Shown here: piece after piece, positions 19,940 through 28,620 of the stretch
Numbering within the stretch: position 1 is the stretch's first letter
Layout of the letters: each line of letters begins with the position of its first letter
Source: Lachnospiraceae bacterium
GTDB lineage: Bacteria > Bacillota > Clostridia > Lachnospirales > Lachnospiraceae
Direction of reading: 5' to 3'
DNA length: 61,519 nt
Assembly (NCBI GenBank): GCA_017518185.1
Contig: JAFWWB010000010.1
Coordinates: 1-61,519 of the forward strand
Translations under genes and position numbers: made by a program
Notes under the pieces: model-generated
Told to the model about the DNA's origin: nothing
The model's input: only the letters and a program-made list of their open reading frames with translations
Databases searched by the model: none

Positions 19940-20508
19940 CGGCAAAAAAAGCAGACAGGATCATAATGGAGGCCGGCGGGATAGGCTACAACGTCTTCTT
20001 TCCGGCTGAACGTATAAGCACCCTTCCGCCCCAGGGCAGCGAGTGCACGGTCTATACCTATACCAGCGTCAGGGAGGATGCGATCCAGCTTTACGGCTTT
20101 TCTACTGAGGATGAGCTGGAGCTCTACAGACAGCTGCTGACTGTAAGCGGCGTAGGCCCCAAGGTGGCCCTGTCCCTCATATCGAGCCTGACTACTTCCC
20201 AGATACGCCTGGCCATAGTCTCGGCGGATGTGAAGAGCCTGTGCAAGGCGCCGGGGCTCGGAAAGAAGAATGCGGAGCGCATAATAGTGGATCTCAAGGG
20301 AAAGATCGATCCGCTTACGGATGTCTACCCGGCGGATGAGGTGGAGCAGCCCGCGGCAGAGGAGGGAGCAGCTTCAGAGGCGGCACAGGCCCTGGCGGCC
20401 CTCGGATATCCCCTGAAGGATGCAAGGCTTGCGGTATCAAAAGCGGCTGCGGAAGGGGCACAGGATACGGAAGCCCTGCTGAAGGCAGCTTTGCGTTATA
20501 TGGTTTAA
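19912..20508 (+). CDS. ruvA: Holliday junction DNA helicase RuvA
   Basis: A 198-residue RuvA: N-terminal OB fold (MYAYIRGRI), central helix-hairpin-helix pair (LLTVSGVGPKVALSLIS; APGLGKKNAERIIVDLKGK) and a small C-terminal domain that contacts RuvB. It targets the RuvB motor to four-way junctions. It overlaps the preceding gene and lies 10 bases before ruvB. Confidence 0.96.
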   Translation: MYAYIRGRIAAKKADRIIMEAGGIGYNVFFPAERISTLPPQGSECTVYTYTSVREDAIQLYGFSTEDELELYRQLLTVSGVGPKVALSLISSLTTSQIRLAIVSADVKSLCKAPGLGKKNAERIIVDLKGKIDPLTDVYPADEVEQPAAEEGAASEAAQALAALGYPLKDARLAVSKAAAEGAQDTEALLKAALRYMV

Positions 20509-20518
20509 GGAGTAAACA

Positions 20519-21535
20519 ATGTCCGGAAGGATGATAGAGACAAACTTCACGGAAGAGGATGTGAGGATAGAGGGGACCCTGCGTCCCCAGTTCCTCAAGG
20601 ATTACGTGGGACAGGAAAAGCTCAAGTCCAACCTCCGTGTATATATCGATGCGGCAAAGGAGCGTAAGGAGCCCCTGGACCATGCCCTTTTCTATGGTCC
20701 TCCCGGCCTGGGAAAGACCACACTGGCGGGGATAATAGCCAATGAGATGGGAGTGCACATAAAGATCACCAGCGGTCCTGCGATAGAGCGGCCCGGTGAC
20801 CTGGCGGCAATACTGAACGGCCTTCAGGAAGGCGACGTGCTCTTCATAGACGAGATACACCGTATGCCCAGGCAGGTGGAGGAGGTGCTTTATCCCGCCA
20901 TGGAGGACTACGCCATCGACATCATGATAGGCAAGGGCAGCGGGGCCAAGTCCATAAGGCTGGATCTTCCGAGATTTACCCTGATAGGCGCCACCACCAG
21001 GGCAGGCCTGCTCACGGCGCCGCTCCGGGACCGTTTCGGCATGGTATCAAGGCTGGAATTCTATACCACGGCAGAGCTTAAGGAGATCATAAAGCATTCG
21101 GCGTCCAAGCTTTCAGTAAAGGTTGAGGATGACGGAGCGGAGGAGATGGCGAGACGCAGCCGCGGCACACCGAGACTTGCCAACCGTATGCTTAAGAGAG
21201 TACGGGATTTCGCACAGGTAAGGTTTGACGGCGTCATCACAAAAGAGGTGGCTTCCCAGGCCCTGGATCTTCTGGAGGTTGACAGGCTGGGACTGGATAA
21301 TACCGACAGGAAGCTCCTTACGACCATGATAGATAATTTTTCCGGCGGCCCTGTGGGACTGGATACCCTGGCAGCCGCCCTGGGTGAGGACGCGGGTACG
21401 ATCGAGGATGTGTACGAGCCCTATCTCCTTCAGAACGGCCTGATCAACAGGACAGCCAGGGGAAGAGTGGCCACAAAAGCGGCTTATCTTCATTTCGGGC
21501 TTGAAAAAATGACGGAAGACGATTATAATAATTAG
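20519..21535 (+). CDS. ruvB: Holliday junction branch-migration ATPase RuvB
   Basis: A 338-residue AAA+ motor with Walker [10 protein letters not shown] (near residue 61), Walker [10 protein letters not shown] and the C-terminal winged helix. The [10 protein letters not shown] sensor segment is typical. With RuvA it drives branch migration; RuvC is not present here, though ruvX is at 37787. Confidence 0.97.
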   Translation: MSGRMIETNFTEEDVRIEGTLRPQFLKDYVGQEKLKSNLRVYIDAAKERKEPLDHALFYGPPGLGKTTLAGIIANEMGVHIKITSGPAIERPGDLAAILNGLQEGDVLFIDEIHRMPRQVEEVLYPAMEDYAIDIMIGKGSGAKSIRLDLPRFTLIGATTRAGLLTAPLRDRFGMVSRLEFYTTAELKEIIKHSASKLSVKVEDDGAEEMARRSRGTPRLANRMLKRVRDFAQVRFDGVITKEVASQALDLLEVDRLGLDNTDRKLLTTMIDNFSGGPVGLDTLAAALGEDAGTIEDVYEPYLLQNGLINRTARGRVATKAAYLHFGLEKMTEDDYNN

Positions 21536-21555
21536 GATTGTGGATATAATCCTAA
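21532..21555. promoter_or_regulatory. Perfect inverted repeat, possible operator
   Basis: TTAGGATT (21532-21539) and AATCCTAA (21548-21555) form a perfect 8-bp inverted repeat with an 8-base spacer. It overlaps the ruvB stop and a TATAAT at 21545-21550, just upstream of zapA. It could be a repressor site; there is no T-run for a terminator. Confidence 0.35.
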
Positions 21556-21570
21556 CCGCGGAGGGGTGAC

Positions 21571-22179
21571 ATGGCAGAGAAAAAAGTCATCAAAGTGCTG
21601 ATCGCCGGCAAGGTGATGACCATGAGCGGCTACGAAAGCGAAGAGTACATGCAGAAGGTAGCCGGATATATCAACAGCAAGATCGAAGAATATGAGAAGA
21701 TGGATTTCTTCCGTCATGCCTCCAGCGATATCAAACACAGGATGCTGGAGCTTAATTTCGCGGACAACTATTTCAAGGAAAAAGAGCACAGTGAGGAGCT
21801 TGAGAGCAATCTCAAGGAAAAGATAAACGAGCTGGATGAGATGAAGCACCGCTGCGTCAACAACGAGATGAAGGTTGAGACGCTGCAGAAGGAAGTTGAA
21901 AAGCTTCAGAAAGAGCTCAGGGAGAGCGAAAAAGCGGTGGCAACCCTTACCACCACCCTTAATGAGCGGGGCAGAAATGCCGAGGCTTCCGTAAAGCAGG
22001 AGGAAAAGAGGGAAGAGCCCCGTAAGGAAGAAGAGAAAGAGAACGAAAACGATAAGAAATATACCCAGCGGAGCATAGAGGATATCTTTCCCGGGGAGGC
22101 GGAGGAAGATCCGGGCCCCAGGATATTGACGGTATCGGAACAGTTCCAGACACGCAGGAATGGAAAACACAGAAGATAA
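21571..22179 (+). CDS. zapA: Cell division protein ZapA with long coiled-coil tail
   Basis: A 202-residue protein whose first ~95 residues match ZapA (KVLIAGKVMTMSGYESEEYMQKVA..IN), which bundles FtsZ protofilaments at midcell. The remainder is an acidic/lysine-rich coiled coil and a disordered tail, about twice the usual ZapA length. GAGGGG lies before the ATG. Its 3' end overlaps the U32 gene by 20 bases. Confidence 0.85.
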   Translation: MAEKKVIKVLIAGKVMTMSGYESEEYMQKVAGYINSKIEEYEKMDFFRHASSDIKHRMLELNFADNYFKEKEHSEELESNLKEKINELDEMKHRCVNNEMKVETLQKEVEKLQKELRESEKAVATLTTTLNERGRNAEASVKQEEKREEPRKEEEKENENDKKYTQRSIEDIFPGEAEEDPGPRILTVSEQFQTRRNGKHRR

Positions 22180-24343
22180 GAACATCAGGCAGCCGGGTAC
22201 ACCGGCTGCTTTAAATTATACACATGACAAAAAAAGGCCGGAGCTCCTTGCCCCTGCGGGGGATATGGGATCGGCCCTGGGGGCGTTTGCTGCCGGGGCG
22301 GATGCCGTATATCTGGGAGGACCGGCTTTTTCCGCAAGGGCCTATGCCAAGAACCTGAGCATAGAGGAGATCTGCTCGCTCTTAAGCATTGCCCATCCCA
22401 AGGGGAAAAAGGTTTATCTGGCCTGCAACATCCTTATCAAGGCGGATGAATCTGAAGAGGTCCGGGCAATGATGGACCCGCTCTACGAGGCGGGACTGGA
22501 CGGTGTCATAGTACAGGATATCGGACTGCTGGAATGGCTTCACATACGTTACCCCCATCTTCCCCTTCACGGCAGCACCCAGATGGCCGTGCTCTCCGAG
22601 GGAGGCGTGAACTGGCTTAAGGAGCGCGGTGTTACCCGTGTTGTCCCCGGAAGGGAGCTTTCCCTTAAGGAGATGGAAGAGCTTAAGAAATGCGGCATAG
22701 AGCTGGAATGCTTTATCCACGGCGCCATGTGCTATTCATATTCGGGACGCTGCCTTTTAAGCTCCCTGGCGGGAGGCAGGAGCGGCAACCGGGGAAGGTG
22801 TGCCGGGCCATGCAGGAAGTCATATACGGCAGAGGACGGCAGGGAGGCTTATTACCTAAGCATGAGGGATATGTGCAGCCTCGAGGACATAGGCGGCATG
22901 ATAGATGCCGGGATCGATTCCTTCAAGATAGAGGGACGCATGAAGGCTGCGGAATACGCCGCCGGGGTCAGCGCTGTTTATAGAAAATATATAGACGAAT
23001 ATCTGGAGCGCGGCAGCATAAATGTCCGTAAAAAGGACATTGAGCTGCTTAAAGGACTCTATATGCGCAGCGGCCCGGGAAACGGCTATCTCTTCAGGCA
23101 TAACGGGCAGGATATGATAAGCCTGGATTCTCCTGCCTATGACAAGGTCTCGGAGGAGAAGAAGCAGGAGATAAGAGAGAAGTATATAAAGGAGCCGGCA
23201 CGCCCCGTAACGCTGAGAGCGGTCATTAGGCTGGGAACCGAGATGAGCCTGGAGCTTCGCTGCGGGGATACCAGTGTATCCGTAAGCGCAGGAACGCCAG
23301 ATGAGGCAAAGTCCAGGGCAGTGACGGAAGCCGACTGCGAAAAACAGTTCAGGAAGAGCGGCGGCAGCGGCTTTGAGATAAAGGAATGCTATATCGATAC
23401 CGACGGAAAGTGCTTTGTACCCGTAAGCGTACTGAACGAGCTGAGGAGAAAGGGACTTGCGGAGCTTGAGAAGGCCCTTGCGGCAGGCAGGAGAGACAAG
23501 CCGGCTGAAGTTCCGGAGCCGGTGATAGCAGCCGTAAAGAAAGCGCCCGGGGGCCTGGTCGCCGGAGTACGGGATCCGGAGCAGTTTGGAGCGCTGCTTG
23601 GTTGTGAAGGTATAGACGGGATCATAGTTCCACTTAGGGATGCGGAGGCCGCGGCCGGAAGGCACGGGAACAAGGCGTTCTATGTAAGGCTGCCGGAGAT
23701 CATAAGACAGAAGGATGTGAAAAAAGTACGGGATAAGCTCAGGGTCCTGACGGGGCTTGAGCCGGAGGGCGTTTACTGCGGGAGCCTTGACGCGCTCTAT
23801 CTTGCGTCGGAGTTTTTTGCTGCGGATATGATATACGCCGATCAGGGCCTCTATGTCACAAATCCGTATACCGAGGCAATCCTTTCCGGAATGACCGCGG
23901 GCTATACGGTCAGCGCCGAGCTCTCGGGCAGGGAGATCGCGGGGCTTAAGGCTCCGGAGCGGTGTCAGCTGGTCATCTACGGCTATACCCCCGTGATGTA
24001 TTCCGCCAACTGCATATATATGACAAAGGGAAAATGCGATAAAACGGCGGGCTCATACATTTTAAAGGATGAGAAGGGACATTCCTTTACCATAGTCCCT
24101 GAGCATGAATACTGTTACAACATAATGTACAACTGCGTGCCCCTTTCCCTTTATGACGAAGCCCGTGAGCTTATAAACAGGGGCTTTAAGGGAGGCTTCA
24201 GGCTGGAATTCACCACCGAAGCACCCGCGGAGTGCAGGAAGATCGCGGAGGGCTTTTCCGGGCTTTTTGACGGAGGAAACGCGGAAGGTGTACCTGAGCG
24301 CAGCAGGACCACAAGAGGACATTTCAACAGGGGAGTTATGTGA
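22160..24343 (+). CDS. U32 family protein, long form
   Basis: A 727-residue U32 'peptidase' homologue. The N-terminal barrel has ELLAPAGD, the U32 signature ECFIHGAMCYSYSGRC near residue 180 and FKIEGRMK; the Cys residues shared by RlhA/TrhP proteins are present (GNRGRCAGPC). A C-terminal extension of about 380 residues is typical of the long clostridial form. U32 proteins known in bacteria act in prephenate-dependent hydroxylation of RNA rather than proteolysis, so an RNA-modifying role is more likely. A second, short paralogue lies at 41663. Confidence 0.85.
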   Translation: MENTEDKNIRQPGTPAALNYTHDKKRPELLAPAGDMGSALGAFAAGADAVYLGGPAFSARAYAKNLSIEEICSLLSIAHPKGKKVYLACNILIKADESEEVRAMMDPLYEAGLDGVIVQDIGLLEWLHIRYPHLPLHGSTQMAVLSEGGVNWLKERGVTRVVPGRELSLKEMEELKKCGIELECFIHGAMCYSYSGRCLLSSLAGGRSGNRGRCAGPCRKSYTAEDGREAYYLSMRDMCSLEDIGGMIDAGIDSFKIEGRMKAAEYAAGVSAVYRKYIDEYLERGSINVRKKDIELLKGLYMRSGPGNGYLFRHNGQDMISLDSPAYDKVSEEKKQEIREKYIKEPARPVTLRAVIRLGTEMSLELRCGDTSVSVSAGTPDEAKSRAVTEADCEKQFRKSGGSGFEIKECYIDTDGKCFVPVSVLNELRRKGLAELEKALAAGRRDKPAEVPEPVIAAVKKAPGGLVAGVRDPEQFGALLGCEGIDGIIVPLRDAEAAAGRHGNKAFYVRLPEIIRQKDVKKVRDKLRVLTGLEPEGVYCGSLDALYLASEFFAADMIYADQGLYVTNPYTEAILSGMTAGYTVSAELSGREIAGLKAPERCQLVIYGYTPVMYSANCIYMTKGKCDKTAGSYILKDEKGHSFTIVPEHEYCYNIMYNCVPLSLYDEARELINRGFKGGFRLEFTTEAPAECRKIAEGFSGLFDGGNAEGVPERSRTTRGHFNRGVM

Positions 24344-27153
24344 TGAGCAGAGCCCTGACAGAGTTTTCAGGTTATATCTTTACGCTGGTGATGGCGTTTT
24401 ACATAGCGGGAGTTTTTCTTGCGCTGAAGAAAAGGGACGAGGACAGGGGGAGGGCGCTTTTTGCCTTCCTGCAGGTGCTGTGCGCGGTATTTTACGTGCT
24501 GGCCCTGGCCATACTTCTCAATCTCAGGAAAGGTACGGACAGCTTCGGCCTGACCTACGGCCTGGGAGGCGCGGAATTCCTGACCCTCATGGCCTTTCCC
24601 ATACTTTTCAGAAAGCTCTACAGGGATACGGACGAGCTGCTGCTCTGCCAGATGCAGATGCTCCTGGCGATGGGCTTTATCGCACTTCTGAGACTCCGGC
24701 CGGATCATGCCCTGAGACAGTTCTACATTATAGCGGCATCACTGGTACTGTTCTTCTTTGTACCCATTTTTTTAAAGAAGCTGAAATTTATCAAGAACAT
24801 CTGGTTTGTCTTTGCGGGAGCTGGCTGCGCGGCACTGCTGATCGTTCTGCTCACGGGACGCATGGTGAACGGCTCACGTCTCGCTTTTACGCTTTTCGGC
24901 TTCAGCATACAGTCTTCAGAGGCTGTTAAGCTGATCTTCCCACTGTGCATAGCGGGAATGCTCAAGAAGCACAGGGATCTCAGGACCATAATATTTTCGG
25001 CGGCAGTGGGAGCGGCCCATGTGCTGATACTGGTATTCTCCAAGGACCTGGGCAGCGCACTGGTATTGTTCATCATGTATGCGGCCATGCTCCACGTAGC
25101 CACGGGAAAGCAGAGATATCTCCTGGCAGGCCTCGGGGCCGGAGCGGTATCCGCAGCGGCGGCGTTCATCCTTTTCTCACATGTGAGACAGAGAGTGCTG
25201 ACCTGGCTGGATCCCTGGGCTGATATGGACAACAAGGGCTACCAGCTTACCCAGTCCCTGATGGGTATAGCCACCGGCGGCTGGATGGGCATGGGCCTCG
25301 GAGGCGGCGCGCCCAAGAGCATACCATACGTGGAGGAGGATTTTGTCTTCTCGGCCCTGGCTGAGGAATTCGGCGCCCTCTTTGGTATACTGCTCATACT
25401 CTTATGTCTTTCGGTGGTGCTGAGGGTGCTGCTGCTGGCGGCCAGGATAAAGGACGGCTTTTACAGGATAGCGGCTTCGGGCCTTGCGGTCTGTTACGGC
25501 GCACAGGTCATACTCACCATAGGCGGAGGCACCGGCTTCATCCCCCTTACGGGAGTGACACTGCCCCTTATCTCCAACGGCGGTTCCTCGGCCATGTGCA
25601 CCATAGTGCTCTTCGGCATGCTGCAGGGCATGTATATGCTCCGGATGGAGGAATTTGACGAAGAGGCAGAGAGGGCTGAGGCTGCGGAAGAGAAGGAAGA
25701 CGGTGAGGAGCTTAATGAATTTCCCGAGGAGGATGAAGAGCAGCGGAGGGAGAATGCGGCTTCAGGGCGCTGTATCTTTGTGAACAGCCTTATCTACACA
25801 CTGGTCTATCTGGCCATGTGCATCAACATAATCAGCTTTATGCACAGCAAGGCCCCCGAGGTTGTGACCAATCCCTATAACGCAAGACGCACGAACCTGC
25901 TCCTCTCCAGAAATACCAGGGGCAGCATCTTTGCCTCAGACGGCAGCATCCTGGCTTATTCGGATGGAGATGAGCGTATTTATCCGGGGGGCGAGCTCTA
26001 CGCCCATGCCGTGGGCTATGCGGCCAACGGAGGCAGCGGAGTGGAAAAGACTCAGATGCGCTATCTCATAAGCTCGGATGTAAGCCTTTCCTATAAGCTT
26101 TCTGATATCTCCGGAAACAGAAAGGATCCGGGAAATAACGTGTATACCACCCTGGTGCCGGGGCTGCAGCGGGCAGCCTATGAGGCGTTGGGGGACAGGA
26201 GAGGCGCCATCATAGTGACCAAGGTAGGAACGGGTGCTGTGCTGGCCATGGTTTCCGCGCCGGCCTTCGATCCGGCTGAGATAGAGGAGCTCTGGAGCGA
26301 CATGATCAAGGATGAGGAGAGCGGAGTGCTGCTGAACCGGGCTTCACAGGGAATGTATCCTCCGGGCTCCACCTTTAAGATCCTTACTGCGCTGGAATAT
26401 ATAAGGGAGTATCCCGGAGAATACGATTCATATGAATTCGACTGCAGCGGCCATTTTGCAAAAGACGGGGGAAGCATACAGTGCTATCATGAGACCGCCC
26501 ACGGAAAAGAGGATCTTACGGCATCCTTTGCCAATTCCTGCAATACCTCCTTTGCTAATATAGGCCTCCGGCTGGATGCGAAGAGCTTCGGAAAGACTCT
26601 GGATGACTGCGGCATGAACAGGGCCATAGATACGGATATAGAGAGCGGACGCTGCAGGGTCAGCGTATCACAGGATATGAGCGCGAACGACATGATGCAG
26701 CTTTCCATAGGGCAGTCGGATACGCAGATGTCCCCCCTAATGCTCAATATGATCACCGCCGCGGTGGCAGAGGACGGTATCATGAGGACGCCCTACATCA
26801 CCGACAGGGTGGTGAACGCCGAGGGCAGGGTGCTGCTCTACCATAAGACGGACTCCGGGGAGCGCATCATGAGCGAAGAAGAGGCGGAGGTACTGACGGG
26901 CCTTATGCAGGCGGTGGTTGAGGGGGGCACTGCGAAGCGTATCGCCGGCCAGGGCTATACTGCAGCGGGAAAGACGGGATCGGCGGAATTCTGCGCCGAC
27001 AAGAATAAATCACATGCCTGGTTCACGGGCTTTGCTCCTGTGGAGAAACCGGAGATAGCAGTGACGGTCATACTGGAGGATTCCGGATCAGGCGGTGAGG
27101 CTGCGGCCCCGGCAGCGGGAAAGCTGTTTAAGGTCTATTTCGGGCTGGAATGA
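24340..27153 (+). CDS. Fused SEDS glycosyltransferase and class B PBP
   Basis: A 937-residue natural fusion. Residues 1 to about 435 are a FtsW/RodA/SpoVE polytopic domain with WLDPW.D..GYQ and the catalytic Asp334 in EEDFVFSALAEE. A 40-residue acidic linker and one further membrane helix (about 487-508) follow. A transpeptidase domain ends the chain, with STFK at 677-680, SCN at 733-735 and KTG at 878-880. It should both polymerise lipid II glycan strands and cross-link them. The order SEDS then PBP matches the usual two-gene cognate pair. It overlaps the U32 gene by ATGA. No frameshift is needed, so the fusion is real in this sequence. Confidence 0.9.
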   Translation: MMSRALTEFSGYIFTLVMAFYIAGVFLALKKRDEDRGRALFAFLQVLCAVFYVLALAILLNLRKGTDSFGLTYGLGGAEFLTLMAFPILFRKLYRDTDELLLCQMQMLLAMGFIALLRLRPDHALRQFYIIAASLVLFFFVPIFLKKLKFIKNIWFVFAGAGCAALLIVLLTGRMVNGSRLAFTLFGFSIQSSEAVKLIFPLCIAGMLKKHRDLRTIIFSAAVGAAHVLILVFSKDLGSALVLFIMYAAMLHVATGKQRYLLAGLGAGAVSAAAAFILFSHVRQRVLTWLDPWADMDNKGYQLTQSLMGIATGGWMGMGLGGGAPKSIPYVEEDFVFSALAEEFGALFGILLILLCLSVVLRVLLLAARIKDGFYRIAASGLAVCYGAQVILTIGGGTGFIPLTGVTLPLISNGGSSAMCTIVLFGMLQGMYMLRMEEFDEEAERAEAAEEKEDGEELNEFPEEDEEQRRENAASGRCIFVNSLIYTLVYLAMCINIISFMHSKAPEVVTNPYNARRTNLLLSRNTRGSIFASDGSILAYSDGDERIYPGGELYAHAVGYAANGGSGVEKTQMRYLISSDVSLSYKLSDISGNRKDPGNNVYTTLVPGLQRAAYEALGDRRGAIIVTKVGTGAVLAMVSAPAFDPAEIEELWSDMIKDEESGVLLNRASQGMYPPGSTFKILTALEYIREYPGEYDSYEFDCSGHFAKDGGSIQCYHETAHGKEDLTASFANSCNTSFANIGLRLDAKSFGKTLDDCGMNRAIDTDIESGRCRVSVSQDMSANDMMQLSIGQSDTQMSPLMLNMITAAVAEDGIMRTPYITDRVVNAEGRVLLYHKTDSGERIMSEEEAEVLTGLMQAVVEGGTAKRIAGQGYTAAGKTGSAEFCADKNKSHAWFTGFAPVEKPEIAVTVILEDSGSGGEAAAPAAGKLFKVYFGLE

Positions 27154-27183
27154 TTGACAGCGGCTGCGGAAATAGTGTAAATT
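27154..27183 (+). promoter_or_regulatory. Promoter for LRR gene
   Basis: TTGACA at 27154-27159 begins one base after the fusion gene's stop; TAAATT at 27178-27183 follows an 18-base spacer. The GGGGGAGG ribosome site comes shortly after. Confidence 0.6.
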
Positions 27184-27202
27184 AGCGGGGGAGGTAGAAA
27201 AA

Positions 27203-28249
27203 ATGAAGATCTTAAAAGCATTTGCAGGCGCGGCGGCAGCCGTATTCCTTACCCTGATGCTCACGGGCATCAAGGCAGAGGCGGCCCCTCATCTTACAAA
27301 GGACGGGGAATTCTTTGACTATATCTATTATGCCGATACCTATCCCGACCTTAAGGCGGCTTTCGGTTATAACTACACCAAACTCTATGAGCACTATACC
27401 GTTATAGGAAAATCCGAGGGCAGGCTGGGCTTTAACCCGGCGGAGCTTCCTTCGGACGTGCCCTATCCCGTGGAGGTGGCTGGCAGGACCGTGCTCTCCA
27501 CCACGAGAGAGCTGGATATCTCCGGCACTGACTTAAAGAGCTTCGATCTGGGAGCGGTGATCGATGCCATGCCCTATCTACAGAAGGTGACCATGATAAA
27601 CTGCGGCCTGGACAATGCAGGCTATGCGGCTCTTCAGGATGCCTATCCTTACGTCCGCATGATATGGGAGATAAAGCTCACAAAGCGAACCTTAAGGACT
27701 GACGCGGTGGGCTTCTCCACCCTTATCGCCAATGAGAGCGACGGCAGGCTCAACGATGCCGAATGCTATTATCTTAAGTACTGCACAGATCTGGTGGCCC
27801 TGGACCTGGGACATAATTATCTCCATGACATAAGCTTCCTGGAGTACATGCCCAACCTTAAGATATTCATCATCGTGGACAGCGGCGGACTGAGAGACCT
27901 TTCGCCCCTTAAGAACTGCCCGAAGCTGGAGTACCTGGAATTCTTCGTGAACAGGGTATCGGATCTCAGCTTCCTCCAGTACACGCCCCACATAAGGGAA
28001 CTGAACATAAGCTATAATCCCATATACAGCAACGAGTATCTGAAGAACCTTCCGGAGCTTGAGAAGCTGTGGTGCGAGGCCACCGGCATACCGGCAGCCC
28101 AGATCAATGAGCTCAGGGCCATTTATCCCAACGCCACGATAGTGAACGTGGGTTCCGGCTCCGTGGACCAGGGCTGGAGACAGGGCAGGCGCTGGCAGGC
28201 CATGAGGAGCATATTAAAGGAAAACAGGGTTAACGACATATTCTATTAA
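27203..28249 (+). CDS. Secreted leucine-rich-repeat protein
   Basis: A 348-residue protein with an N-terminal signal sequence cleaved probably after AEA (residue 27), so it is exported. A short domain with YIYYADTYPDLKAAFGYN resembles repeats found in clostridial surface proteins. About five leucine-rich repeats follow (LVALDLGHNYLHDISFLE, LEYLEFFVNRVSDLSFLQ). No sortase signal or cell-wall repeat is seen. The binding partner is unknown. Confidence 0.75.
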   Translation: MKILKAFAGAAAAVFLTLMLTGIKAEAAPHLTKDGEFFDYIYYADTYPDLKAAFGYNYTKLYEHYTVIGKSEGRLGFNPAELPSDVPYPVEVAGRTVLSTTRELDISGTDLKSFDLGAVIDAMPYLQKVTMINCGLDNAGYAALQDAYPYVRMIWEIKLTKRTLRTDAVGFSTLIANESDGRLNDAECYYLKYCTDLVALDLGHNYLHDISFLEYMPNLKIFIIVDSGGLRDLSPLKNCPKLEYLEFFVNRVSDLSFLQYTPHIRELNISYNPIYSNEYLKNLPELEKLWCEATGIPAAQINELRAIYPNATIVNVGSGSVDQGWRQGRRWQAMRSILKENRVNDIFY

Positions 28250-28256
28250 AAAGTGC

Positions 28257-28285
28257 TTGCAATATTATGACAACTGTGCTATGCT
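28257..28285 (+). promoter_or_regulatory. Promoter for secG
   Basis: TTGCAA at 28257-28262 and TATGCT at 28280-28285 are spaced by 17 bases; AGGAGG follows ahead of the secG ATG. Confidence 0.65.
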
Positions 28286-28316
28286 ATCTTTCGTTTGAAA
28301 TCTGAGGAGGTTTGTT

Positions 28317-28556
28317 ATGCTGCGTTCGATCCTTACAATACTGTTTATATTAGTATGTGTTGCGCTATGCGTGATAGTGCTTATGCAGAAGGGACGTGAT
28401 TCGGGTATAAGCGGACTTACGGGCGGCTCTTCCGGAGACACCTACTGGAGCAAGAATAAATCCCGTTCCCGTGAGGGAATGATGATCATGCTCACCAGAG
28501 TGTTCTCGGTGGCTGCTATCCTGCTTGCCGCAGTACTGAATATTTCGTTCAAGTAA
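28317..28556 (+). CDS. secG: Preprotein translocase subunit SecG
   Basis: A 79-residue SecG with two membrane helices (about 3-22 and 55-75) joined by a Gly/Ser-rich loop containing GLTGGSSGDTYWSKNKSRS, as in other clostridial SecG. It supports SecYE-dependent export. The order secG, rnr, smpB is a common Gram-positive arrangement. Confidence 0.93.
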   Translation: MLRSILTILFILVCVALCVIVLMQKGRDSGISGLTGGSSGDTYWSKNKSRSREGMMIMLTRVFSVAAILLAAVLNISFK

Positions 28557-28572
28557 AAGAAAGTGTTTTACG

Positions 28573-28610
28573 GGCCCCTCTTGCAAAAGAGGGGCCTTTA
28601 TTGGTTTTAA
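28573..28610 (+). terminator. Rho-independent terminator after secG
   Basis: GGCCCCTCTT and AAGAGGGGCC (28573-28582, 28587-28596) form a perfect 10-bp stem with a GCAA loop, followed by TTTATTGGTTTT. Since rnr starts 25 bases later without a visible promoter, it may act as a partial terminator that lowers rnr expression. Confidence 0.8.
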
Positions 28611-28620
28611 GAGGTATTAC

